From Asterias rubens (Eukaryota; Echinodermata; Asteroidea; Forcipulatida; Asteriidae): a DNA stretch of 64,000 nucleotides. The position numbers and the translations under genes are program-made. This document shows positions 31,164 through 41,924 of the stretch, one piece after another. The notes beneath the pieces were generated by a model. The model saw nothing but the letters and a program-made list of their open reading frames with translations. It was not told the DNA's origin and did not search any database. The stretch is taken from NCBI RefSeq assembly GCF_902459465.1, contig NC_047078.1, forward strand, positions 5,170,333-5,234,332, in the 5' to 3' direction. The stretch's first letter is position 1. Each line of letters begins with the position of its first letter.

Positions 31164-34100
31164 ATGGAGAGAGGAGTTACTCTGAAGTTCTCAGTCTTGC
31201 TTGTTATTGGAAACATATTTCAAGGTAAGTCGACATAAGTAGAACTCGTCAAGCTTATAGCCGGCCTCAGGTCGACCTACGATTTCCATGCGTCCACAAC
31301 AAACCGTCGGTAACGCGCAGACAAAAATAATTATGCTCAGTTCCAACAACTGAGAAATCGTGCGCCTGCCGTTGGTTCCCGACCGTCGGGAATACGTCGC
31401 ACAAGTTGAACTTGTTCTACTCTTGCGACTGTTAATTTTTTTCCAGCGGCGACTGTTTTAAATTGTCTAAAACAGGAGAAAACCGGCTCTTCTCAGAGCC
31501 AACACTCACCCTAAGAGATTTACACATGGTTGTACCTGCAAGTTGACTATTTATTTTATAGTTTCTTCTTATCTCTCCACACCATACAAAGCTTCAAACA
31601 GTACTAACTTTGAAGCATTGTTCAATTCTTGGGTTCAATTTATTGTTTTTCTTTGTTTGTTGAACAGGTGTCATCTCTTCTGGGGCCATCACTATAGACA
31701 TGCCACCAGTCGTCTCAGTTTTTGAAGGTGAAGACGTTGAATTAGAATGCAAGGCTCGGTATGCGGATGGTACATTGATTCCAGCGTGTGATACGCGACA
31801 TGGGTTATTCCGATGGTCATTAGTAAATAGGTTGGGAAACATGCCAGGTGATGAAATTGCACGATGTGGTAGAGTGGCGTCGTTCAAGAACAAGACTGTG
31901 ATATTTAATCAAGACAATGGCAGTCTAACAATATTGGATATAGGCCTTGCAGATGAAGCCGTGTTTGAATGTTTCGTGTATGGACAATACATCAGTCATA
32001 CAAACACAACAAGAGTCGACGTAAAAAAAGGTAAGTGTTACCTCTAAATCATTGAAATTTACGACAATGGAACCTTCAAATAAAATGTACGGCGGGGTCA
32101 CATTTTTATTGTTGAACGGCGGCAAACCAATAAAACGGACCTTTGTCTGGAAAACAAGTTCACCAACTAAATTAGGATATAAAATAGGGCAACAATTTTC
32201 CCAACAAAGAATGTTTGTTCGAATTTTCTTTATAGTTAACATTACATTGGACACTTTCGGTAAACAGTAATGTCAAAGGCCCACAATTCGTGTATCACAA
32301 CTTCTATATAAAATAACAAACCTGTTGAACTTTATATAGCCTAAATCGGTCATCGGAGTCGGGAGAAAATAACAGGAAAACCCACCCTTGTTTCCGCACG
32401 TTTCGCCGTGTCATGACATGTGTTTAAAATAAATCCGTAGTTCTCGATATCGAGAATTTATATTGTTTTCTCAAAAAGTAAAGCATTTCATGGAATAATA
32501 TTTGTTTGTTTGTTTGTTTGTTTGTTTGTTTGTTTTTTATTTCCAAATATCACAATAAATAATCATGAAACATACAAGAAATAAGAACAACGAGTGATAG
32601 TAGGAGGGCACCAGGAAAAAGCCTGGGCTTATACAGAGCCTGGACCCTTTATAACATAAATTAACAGGTTTTAGTTTATAACAATAACAATATTGATTAT
32701 TGAAATTAAGGTACGGTGAAAGGTATAGTGCATACAGCAAAAATAACACAAAACAATGAATGTTTGTAATTAAACTGTTTTGAAAAAAATTGTTTGCTAT
32801 GCAGCCATAAATACATATTGAGAGTTGATAACAAAAGGAAAATTAATAGAACATTATTTAGGAAATTACAAAAACTTGATAATTTGGAATAGATAATCAT
32901 GGTACACGTGTAGTTACAGGTGGTGTCATTTTAGACGATACTGGTTATAAGTAGGTTTTTCATGTATTTTTTGAAGCTGTGCACAGTTCTAAATGAAGGT
33001 ATTGGGGTGAGTCGATTCCAGAGTAGGGGGCCTTGATGTCTGACTGTTTTCATAAATAGAGTGGTCCGAGCCTTTCCAATATGAATTTTAGTAGCTGATC
33101 TAGTGTTATGTGAATGGATGTCAATATTTCGGGTAAAGAGGAGTCTTATGTTACCTGGTAACAAGTTAGATTCAAACTTAAACATAATGACCCCAAGATG
33201 ATATTAAACAGTTTAAAAATTTCGAGTGTTTTAAATTGCTTGAAAAGGGGTGCAGTGTGCTCTCTAAAGCTAGAATTGGCTATAACTCTCAAGGATTTCT
33301 TCTGTACGATTAATAGCTTGTTCAGGTAAGAAGCATGAGTATTTCCCCAGGCTAGAATCCCGTATTGAAAGTGGGGCAATGCCAGCGTATTATAAATAGA
33401 GAAAAGCACATTTCTAGGCAGAATATGTTTAAGTTTACGTAGAACACCCAAAATTTGGGAAACTGATGTGTGAATCTTTTGGCAGTGAGACTTCCATGTA
33501 AGGTTGCTGTCAATTATAACACCTAGAAATCTAAAAGAATTAACTTGGCTTATTTTAGAGTTGTTTATATAAATATTGATGTTGTCATCTTTACATATAT
33601 TTGAAAATAACATAAAGCAAGTTTTCTTTTCATTAATTGATAGTTTGTTACATTTAAACCACAATGAAACCTTATGCAGTTCTGAGTGCATTACTGAAAC
33701 TGCCTCCTTTAAGTTACTATGACTAAAGAAAACATTGGTGTCATCGGCAAAAAGAATAAAGGATAACAATTTCGAAGAATTACAGATATCGTTTATATAT
33801 AAGAGAAAGAGTATTGGACCTAGAATTGAGCCTTGAGGTACGCCACATTTAATAGTTTAAGATGTAGAGTCATAATCTTTCCAATGAACGAATTGTTTCC
33901 TATCAGAGAGATAGCTTTTGAACCAGTCCAAGGCCTTTCCCCTAATTCCATACCTCTCAAGCTTGGAAAGTAAGATAACATGATCAATAGGCCGTGTCCG
34001 AAACGGCGACTTCGGCTACAGCTACGGCTAGATCGCCCGCGTCTGCCTATTCTTCAACACTGGTAGACGCGCTGATCTAGACGTAGCTGTAGCCGAAGTC

Positions 34101-37100
34101 GTCGTTTCGGACACGGCCATAGTGTCGAATGCCTTTGAAAGGTCCAAGAACAATCCTATAGTGTGGTTACATTTATCAATAGACGAACTGATTTTGTCAA
34201 CAAGGTCTATAAGTGCCGTTTGAATTGAGAAGTTAGCACGGAAACCATACTGGGAGTTATGCAGAATATTATACTTAGTTATAAAGGTATTAAGACGATT
34301 AGCAACCAAGCACTCAAGCAATTTGGAGAGCCATGGTAATATAGAAATAGGGCGGTAGTTGCATATTAATTTAGGGTCACCATTTTTATACAAAGGAATA
34401 ACCTTAGCCTTCTTAAAATCATGTGGCACAACTCCTGACTCTAGCGATAGGTTAAATATTTTCAGCAACGGCCCAGCAATAATGGTGCCAGTCTTTTTAA
34501 TAAGATAGCTGTCTAATTTATCATGGCCAGGACTTTTGTTAGACGATAAACCATCAATACACTTCAGAAGTTCACTTTTAGTTATAGGGGTAATAAAAAG
34601 AGAATTAGGATAATCACCTTCGATAAAATCAGTGGGGTTTAGTCTTGAATCCGGAATCTTTGATGCCAGGTTAGGACCAATATTAGTAAAGAAATCGTTA
34701 AAATGCTCAGCAATGTGTCTTGGGTCTTCTACGGTCGTACCATTGACAAGGAATGAATCAGAACCGGGCGGCTCTTTACTTCTTTTGTTCAAGACATTAT
34801 TGATAACTTTCCATGTTTGTTTAATATTACCTTTTTCCTTATCAAAGGAAGCAGTGAAATAAATCTTTTTCGCTTCTCTAATTACAGTTGTTAACTTGTT
34901 TCTGTATTTATCATACTTTGTTTTGTTAGATTCATTTGGGTTTCGGAGATAGCATTTATAAAACTTGTGTTTTCGTCTGATTGATTTCAACAGACCCTTG
35001 GTCATCCAGGGATTGCACACTGATTTCTAACATTTGAATCGTTTATATGGAACATATCTATCAAACACTTCATTTAATTTTGTAACAAACCGGGAGTAAC
35101 ATTCATTTACATCTTCAGTATTAACAATTTCATCCCATTGGATTGTGTCCATTTCACGTTTCATGAAGGAGACATTTCGATCTCTGGTATTCCGTTTCCT
35201 ATAAAACATATTTAAGTTTTTAACTTTAACAAAACTGGGACCGAACAATACAATCGGCAAATGATCACTAATTTTACAAGTAATGTAATAATTTCTGCTT
35301 GATGAGAGTCTACGCAGTTGGTGAAAATGTTGTCAATAAGAGTAGCTGAATTACACGTTATTCTTGTTGGTTTGTCTACAATTGGGCGAAAGGAGTGTTA
35401 ATATAAGATATCCAAAAACTCGCCAGTTGGGTTATGGGAATCACTTTTAAGTAAGTTTATATTGAGATCCCCTAAAATGTAGCAGATTTTGTTTTCAGTC
35501 GTTAGTTTGTTAAGAATTTCGTCCATTTTATTGGAAAAGTTAGAAACAGCAAGACCGGGAGGTCTGTAAATTAAACCTATGATGATAGTTTTCTTTGTAT
35601 TTGTACCGATTTCTAAAAAAAATTGAATCAAAACATCCTGAAGCACTAACAATGTTGGGCCGAATGGTGTATTGCAATGAGTCTTTTACATATAACATGA
35701 CACCACCACAATTTTGCATAGGTCTATTTTTGTGCTCACATTTATATCCAGGAATGGATAACATAGAATGCAGGGTGCTTTTGAGCCATGTTTCAGCAAG
35801 ACCGATAATGTGGAACTTATGTTGTATTTCATTTAGAGTAAAAGTGAGATCTTCAAAATTTTTGTTTACACTTCTGATATTGGCGTGGAAGATTGAAAAG
35901 GAGTCAATTTCTAATTCCTTTGTTTTATCTCTGAGTTGTCTTTCTGAAAGGTATTGAGCACCACAGGTGTTAAATAAAAGCTGACTAGGATCCGCTGAAT
36001 TCAGAATTGTCGGGTTAAAACCACAATCATTGAAACGAAGAGGAGTGTCATTCAATGGCTCAGAGCTACTGTCGTCACTACTTGCGCTTTCGTTATCACT
36101 CATTGTGTGAAATGAATTCAAATTGGTGACGATGGACAAGCAGACTGATTAAGTACAATGGGGGTGATTATTAAGCTAAGAATAAGAAGATGCACCGTGT
36201 ACAGACTGATGAATGCAAAGGGAACAAAATGGCACCACAATATAAAGCAACATGGGGTAACTTGATTTACAAGAAAATAACACAAGTACATTCCAATAAG
36301 ATTGATAATAATATACAATTAAATTTAAAGAAATGTTGTGATAACACTCAGAAGAAAATTACTCAGCTGACGTGGGTTGTACTATGAAGAAAACAAGCTA
36401 GGAGATGGGGGTTGCTTCCCCAAGCCGAAAGGTCTTGAACGGACCGCTTTTCAGTTTGTAGGAGATTACTGCGGGGATGGACATAGGGATGTAGGCGAAC
36501 TGTACCCTTGAGTCATTTCGAATGGATTGGAGATGATCCTCTCTGAGACATTTTCTGCCTGCCCGGATCCTTGAGGTGACGTCATCGGTGATGTAGATGT
36601 TAGCTCCTCTGTAGGGATTGTTCTTCAAGGTTCGGGCGGCGTTTTTGAGAATGAATTTTCTGTCCGTATACCTGAGGAGCTTGACATGAATTAGTCGAGG
36701 GCGAGTCTGAGTACCGGACCCGGAGCGAAATTGATGGTTTCCCGGAGTGCGGTGGGCCCGTTCGATTTCAACTTCTTCACTTCCCTCCAGCTTCATGTGG
36801 AAAGCTAAAAAGCCCGCCACAAACTCCTCGCAGGACTTTTGATCTTTCTCAGATCCCTCTGGGACACCATGGATGACGATGTTATTTCTCCTGTTCCGGT
36901 TTTGAAGATCGTCTAGCTGGTTACCAAGCTTGTGTGTATCGCTATGGTGACCGTCGAACCTGCTGTTGGTGGCTGCCAGGAGATTCATATGTTGCTTCTC
37001 AAGCATTTCCAGAGATGTTTTTAGGTCGTTAATGTCCTTGATGTTGGCACTAACACGATGATCCGTATCCCGGAGGTTGACTTCAAGGGTGGACAGTCTA

Positions 37101-40100
37101 GCACCCATGGTCTCCAGAGTAGCGAGAATTTGTCCAGCTTGGTGTTCACATTGGCCAATGAACCATGACAAGACTGGCAGCCATCTTGCACCCCAACAGG
37201 CTCCTTGGGGGATTGGGTCGGTGACGGATCCCGTTTCCCTCTATTTTTGCTTCCTCGTGCAGGTTTACTCTTTTCAGATGATTTGGCCATGGTCAGCAAG
37301 GTTGTCAGGTAAGTACGTTGGCAAAAACTAGTGAAAAAATGTGCAGTAATAGGCTAAATATTGATGACTTTTTGGGGAGCGCAGAAGGGCCCGTGCGTCA
37401 CTATTGAATGCACAGAAGTCTTTTACAATTACCTTCTGTAAACCCTGTAAGTTATTTGTAAAGCTGTAAACTTTAATTTTTTGTTCTGTTCCTGTAAATG
37501 TTTAAGCTTACCCATATATTTTGTGTTTTCTAAAACTGCTACCAATTTGTCATGAAGGTTGGGTTGTAGTATAGTATTTCAAACGATTTTCTTGTTTCAA
37601 GCCGATTGTTATGACAAAAGGAAATTGTTGCCAAGGAGTTTGATCTATCATTGGGAACGTCGTTTTTAATTATAAACCTTTTTATCTTAAAGCTAATTTT
37701 GGTGTTGAGGCAGAAAACATTCTTACTCCTGGAGAAGGGGAGGACGTTTCATTGCCGTGCTCTGTGATCGACAGCGGCACAACTGATCAAAGAAGTTTCA
37801 CTTTTGAGTGGTCACTCAACGGCACCATACTGCAGTCGTGCAATCCATCAGACGAGGTCATTTATTCTGTCGACCAGACGGGAAAGTACGCGCTTCATCA
37901 CGGCATGACAAGCTGTAATCTTACGATTCTAAACTTGAGCTTGAAGGACGAAGGAAGATACCAATGTGACGTTCATGACTCCTTCTACAACCAGTCCAAC
38001 TACAATTCTACAACAATTGTCGTTGCGTGTAAGTTTACAAAGAGTTTATTGAATGTCATGTAAAACAAGTGGTAATACCGGGTCGAATCTGTATCATGAC
38101 GCAAAGTAGACAATTTACAAGAACATCTGTTTATATTAATCTTGTTTTTTTTTTTCTTGTCTTTCTCCTTTGCAATTCACAATGAGCCAGCAACAATCAC
38201 ATCAACAGAAATTGTTCTTGCTTGTAAGTACAATTTCAATGCAATTTGATTCGTACAGAAATTTGAGATGATGTACAATTTTAAAAATGTGAATTTGCAT
38301 ACTATTAAGTGTTTAAATGATTAAATAAGTTCTTTATGATGATTTTAAATTTGTTTAAACTTATTTTACAATTAAAGCTGAACCATTATCAATGACAGCA
38401 ACAAACTACATGAGAGATGTTGGAACGACTAAGTTCAAAACAACACAGAGTGAGTGAAACTGCTACATTAATGGCCTTTGTTTGAGTAACATTGTGTAAG
38501 AAGATCGAGTGCATAGCCCCAAGACCAAAATTAATTGCCCCAACCATTACGCCAACATAAATATATAATAGCCGTAACGCCAATGGTAGCCTATAACATA
38601 GGGAGCCCGGACTTGTATCGGTGGCACCAGTCTACTTTGAAGGTACACGAAACACTATTGGTAATTGTCAAAGACCAGTCTTCTCAATTGGTGTATCTCA
38701 ACATAATTATGCATAAATTAACAAACCTGTGAAAATGTAAGTTTAATTGGTCGTCGAAGTTGTGAGAGAATACTGAAATAATACATATACCCTTGTCACA
38801 CGAAGGTGTGTGCTTTTAGAATGCTTGATTTCGAGACCTCACGCCAGAGGTCTCGAAATCAATTCAATTATTTTACTGAGAAATAACTTCATTCTCAAAA
38901 ACTACGTTACTTCAGAGGGAGCCGTTTCTCTGAAGTAACTTTTGTACTATCAACTTCTTTCCAATGCTTGTTACCAAGTAGGTTGTTATGCTAACAATTA
39001 TTTTGAGTAATTACCAATAGTGTCCACTGCCTTTAAAGCATTTGTTGGTGGCGCAATCTAAAATTAACTTAAAGTTATCTTTACCAAATTCAATCTCTAT
39101 CAATGATCACATGGGATGAATAAAGCAATAATCTGTATTGATTCTATATTAATGAAAGTGTGTCAAGAATACTAATATATGATTCTAAACAAAACATATT
39201 TTCAAAAACTATTTAATTCTTATTTTTCTCTCTCACTAAGGCAAGTCAGGGCACCCCCCCCATAATTATACAGATTTCCTGGCAGGGAATAATGCTGAGC
39301 AAGCTGCATTTACAATGGAAACAGTCATAAGTCTACAGAAAGAAGAAGAATCAAAATAGTTGGGATTTCGGGTCAATAACTTTTCTTATTAGAAAGATGT
39401 TAACTTTTACAAACTGCTATTTTTCAAGAACGATTTTTTTTAATGATGACTAGTAACTTTTTTTTTTTTCTTTTTTTCGGCAGTTACAGCTGAACCGTCA
39501 TTAATCACAACTTTGCCAGCAGAAACAAACTTTAATGGAGGTGTGAAACCTAAAATCGTAACACTGAAAACGGGACAAGGTGGGTCAACTTTGAATGACT
39601 TTGAAGTATTTTGTTCAAGAAGATCGAAAAAAAAAACGAAAAAAAAAAAAAAAAGTTTTGTAAATCTCCTTGTCATTAGCACGAATCTCAGATCACGATG
39701 TGATTTTGTGACCTTTCTAAAACTTGTTTACATTGTACTTTACGCTGATATTTGTAATTTATCTTGTTTGTATTTGTGTGGGGTGCTGGTAAAGAGCATA
39801 GAATTAAAGTTATTGTGGTTAAGTCATCGGAGTGTGGGTTCGAATCCCGGTCACGGCACTTGCGTCCTATAGCAAGATACTTTACTATAATTACTTCTCT
39901 TCACCAAGGGGTATAACTGTGTACCTGCGAGGGTAGAGGTTGATATGTGAATGAAAAAGCATTTGGATTGCTATGGTTGCCCACAGTAGGTTGTATTCTC
40001 CCAGGAGGCTGCTTAAACGAAAATGTCAAGTCGTAAATTTTCATGAAATTCACTTAAAATGTTTTCAAAGAATAGGGAAATCGAGTCATATGACTATAAA

Positions 40101-41924
40101 CAGATTTCAACAGGTAAACAAAATAATAATTTTGAATGCCCTTATCCAGCGCTTTTCTGAGAGATTTGCGAAAAGCCCTGTTACGTAATCACTCTCAAAA
40201 CGTCATCTCTGGGAGCTCCAATTTGTAAAGCCGCTTTGTTGCAGCATGGAGGCATAACAAAGCAAGCTCCCAGAGATGACGTCAGCGGCATTGTCCTTTG
40301 ACGCGCGCTCTCAACGGCAGAAGTGTTTTTAGTTTTTCAAAACCTTTAGGTTGGGGCCCGATTTTTAAATCGATAATTACGAAAAATTCAGAAGTGTACA
40401 CATATCACAATTACATTAAAATGGTGAACAAGTGCATTATAAACAAGTTAAAATACGATTTCCGTTGAAAACATTCAGCTCAGGTAGCTGTTTAAAGGAT
40501 TGTTGACCCAACGACCAGGGTACTAATGTAAAGCGCATTGGGACGGTTATTGTAAAATGCGCGATAAAAAGTTGTTATTATTAATTGTTATTATTCTTAA
40601 GGGTCTGGAGATACTCCGTTGGAATCTGCTCGGAAAGATGTTGTTTTGATCACAGCCGTGTCATCCGGACTTTTCCTGGTCGCAATAAGCCTGCTGGTTG
40701 TCGCATCGAGGCTTCGTAAAGACGGTAAGGACCTGTCATGTTTAGTGATTTAGGGATCTGGAAAATTAGAAAAGTATAGGTTTTTCAAAAAAAAAATGTC
40801 AGCACAAAATCATTAAAAGTCTTTAACACGCATTAAAATCCATGCATTTAGCCACAATTCATAAGGAGTTGAACATTTTATGGCGTGGGTTCAAGGTCCC
40901 GCTCAAGGGCCCCCGATGGGGTCCAGGGCAAGGCCCTTTGGCGGGGTTCAGTTTAGTTTAAAGCATATCTCGTTGGCCTATTCTATAAGCCCTCCTTGAT
41001 ATTAAATGGTTACATCTCTGGTTCAGAGAGAGGGAAATCATGGTTATTATCACAACATAAAAAACACTTTTACCAAATGTCTCTGCTTTCCCCCAGGTCA
41101 TTCTGCTGTCCAGATCAACCAAACGTAAGTAACTCTACATTTTTATTTTTTTATTTTTTATTTTTTTGGGGGGGGCTGGCATATCATCCGACTGATACGT
41201 TTGATTGTTTGTTTGTTTGTTTGGTGAAGATAAAGCAAGAGAAGGAAGTTTAAAATTATGGAAGAGGTTACACATTGATGGGGGGGGGAGAACAACTTCA
41301 TTAACGGCAAAATGTTCAGATAATATTCTCCCTTCATTTTTATTGAGCAAACTTAAAATTAAACAACACAGTGTTTTTAGAAAAACAGCAATGATGCGAA
41401 CAAAGCTACTGTGACGTTCAGACGAGCCCCTTCACCAGGAAGCATACAATCTGGACTCAATCTGTCAAGCAGATTTGAACAACAAGGTAAACAAATCTCA
41501 ATACAATTTTTTTATCTTTTTTTTTTAATTATCTTGACATTTTTTTAAAGTGTGGAACAAAAGCCAGTGAGCCGTTTCTCACAATGTTTTATATTACCAA
41601 CCTCTTCCCATTAGTCGTTATCGAGTAAGGTTTTATGCTAATAATTTGTGTGAGTAATTACCAATAGTGTCCACTGTCTTTTAAAGGAAACCTTGTCATA
41701 TGTAGCCATAATTTCTTTTAAAAGTGTTCTGTTTGCATTTATGATAAGATGCAGAAACAGCCTATGCAGAAGTTAAAGAGATTGGCGACCATGCAACATC
41801 GACAACCGATAATCGCAATGCCATAGCACATACATATGCTGAGTCGAGGCTGAATGAAGCCCCAAGCCCGCCCCCACCGCCTCGTGGAATTTTGTATCCA
41901 CCACCACATTGGCTGTGGCAATGA
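31164..41924 (+). CDS. Gene A: two-Ig-domain transmembrane receptor with stalk and ITSM-like tail, complete model
   Basis: Exons are 31164-31224, 31668-32030, 37693-38028, 38191-38223, 38378-38449, 39484-39579 (or from 39490), 40602-40724, 41097-41124, 41389-41486 and 41749-41924. All have GT-AG borders and together give an open frame of 461 residues. Exon 1 is a signal peptide ([20 protein letters not shown]). Exon 2 is Ig1 ([40 protein letters not shown]). Exon 3 is a V-like Ig2 ([16 protein letters not shown]). Three short exons form a Thr/Ser-rich stalk. The next carries the membrane span ([19 protein letters not shown]). Two linking exons and the tail exon follow, with TAYAEV (ITSM-like), [13 protein letters not shown] and the end HWLWQ. 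Ig2, small-exon and tail lengths equal or nearly equal those of gene B. Intron 2 holds a near-complete LINE. A recognition-receptor role is inferred. Confidence 0.85.
31485..31500 (+). other. Histone-3'-end-like stem-loop in gene A intron 1
   Basis: GGCTCTTCTCAGAGCC is a perfect six-pair stem with loop TCTC, preceded by AAAACC and followed by AACACTCACCC. The real metazoan histone element is GGYYCTTYTNAGRRCC-like, so the fit is close. There is no histone gene nearby. Confidence 0.5.
32246..32480. repeat. Degenerate FB-1-like MITE in gene A intron 2
   Basis: It shares TTGGACACTTTCGGTAA, AAAATAACAAACCTGTTGAA and GGTCATCGGAGTC with the family, but the right arm is lost. It ends just before the LINE tail. 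Confidence 0.4.
32931..36139 (-). pseudogene. LINE ORF2 (endonuclease + reverse transcriptase), broken
   Basis: The N-terminal piece (36139-35540) has an acidic leader rich in Ser/Asp before the apurinic-type endonuclease fold. The active-site AETW and SDH motifs are present but lie in different frames. The reverse transcriptase retains the catalytic FADD. The longest unbroken piece is 35020-34028. The protein normally nicks target DNA and copies the LINE RNA in the nucleus; this copy cannot make a full-length product. Confidence 0.8.
33990..34118. mobile_element. 129-bp palindromic MITE inside the LINE reverse transcriptase
   Basis: The ends are GGCCGTGTCCGAAAC and GTTTCGGACACGGCC. The arms continue through GACTTCGGCTACAGCTACG-like sequence to a short loop. 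It is flanked by ATA on both sides (33987-33989 and 34119-34121). Removing it with one ATA rejoins the reading frame across the conserved SKAFDT motif, so both boundaries are exact. Confidence 0.9.
36398..37299 (-). CDS. LINE ORF1, L1-ORF1p-like coiled-coil RNA-binding protein
   Basis: From a lysine/serine-rich N-terminus ([19 protein letters not shown], starting about 37290) the protein runs into a long coiled coil (about 37.1-36.9 kb). An RRM-type domain follows, starting with [14 protein letters not shown], and then a C-terminal domain with [12 protein letters not shown] and GANIYITDD. This architecture is that of L1-type ORF1 proteins, which bind LINE RNA as trimers and act as nucleic-acid chaperones. 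The N-terminal piece and the 257-residue main frame are in different frames, so one frameshift lies near 37.15 kb. Confidence 0.75.
38636..39037. repeat. FB-1 fold-back MITE in a gene A stalk intron
   Basis: A full-length copy from ACACTATTGGTAATTGTC to ACCAATAGTGTCCACTGCC. The central core GAGACCTCACGCCAGAGGTCTC is a tight inverted repeat. Confidence 0.7.
39241..39359 (+). CDS. Candidate alternative last exon of gene A (soluble form)
   Basis: After a pyrimidine-rich acceptor (TTTTTCTCTCTCACTAAG) the phase-1 frame that continues from exon 38378-38449 stays open for 39 residues and ends in TAG. It lies before the membrane exon. The peptide starts [16 protein letters not shown] and ends QKEEESK, with one glycosylation site and no hydrophobic span. 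Splicing into it would give a receptor ectodomain without membrane anchor. No clear AATAAA follows, so it may instead be a chance frame or poison exon. Gene B has no visible equivalent. Confidence 0.35.
39780..40600 (+). repeat. SINE-like sequence interrupted by a hairpin MITE
   Basis: A B-box-like GGGTTCGAATCCCGG lies at about 39837-39851. A tail typical of invertebrate SINE/CR1-type elements (TGTAAAGCGCATTGGGACGG, then a TTATTA-rich end) lies at about 40520-40595. In between sits a hairpin unit at 40201-40281 with perfect 17-bp arms CGTCATCTCTGGGAGCT and its complement. Confidence 0.45.

Larger units (their letters stand above)
32502..37400 (-). mobile_element. Near-complete CR1/Jockey-like LINE in gene A intron 2
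   Basis: On the minus strand the element runs from about 37.4 kb to a microsatellite tail, (CAAA)n, at about 32536-32502. It carries ORF1 (37299-36398) and a broken ORF2 (36139-32931). ORF2 order is: endonuclease motifs [28 protein letters not shown] and SDHLPIV; then reverse transcriptase with [33 protein letters not shown] and FADDTNVFF; then a C-terminal domain with [14 protein letters not shown]. Frameshifts near 35.55 and 35.3 kb, a TAA in the reverse-transcriptase region (about 33860) and a MITE at 33990-34118 make it inactive. It is antisense to gene A, so it should not add strong sense splice or poly(A) signals. Confidence 0.85.

Noticed and set aside
31485..31500. Real histone gene 3' end
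   Set aside because: No histone coding sequence nearby and no purine-rich downstream element seen; the hairpin recurs in intron repeats.
37021..37331. Plus-strand frame over LINE ORF1
   Set aside because: It is antisense to the coiled-coil ORF1 and has no independent support.
39837..39851. tRNA gene on the plus strand
   Set aside because: Only a B-box-like segment is present, followed by a SINE-type tail; no acceptor stem pairs.
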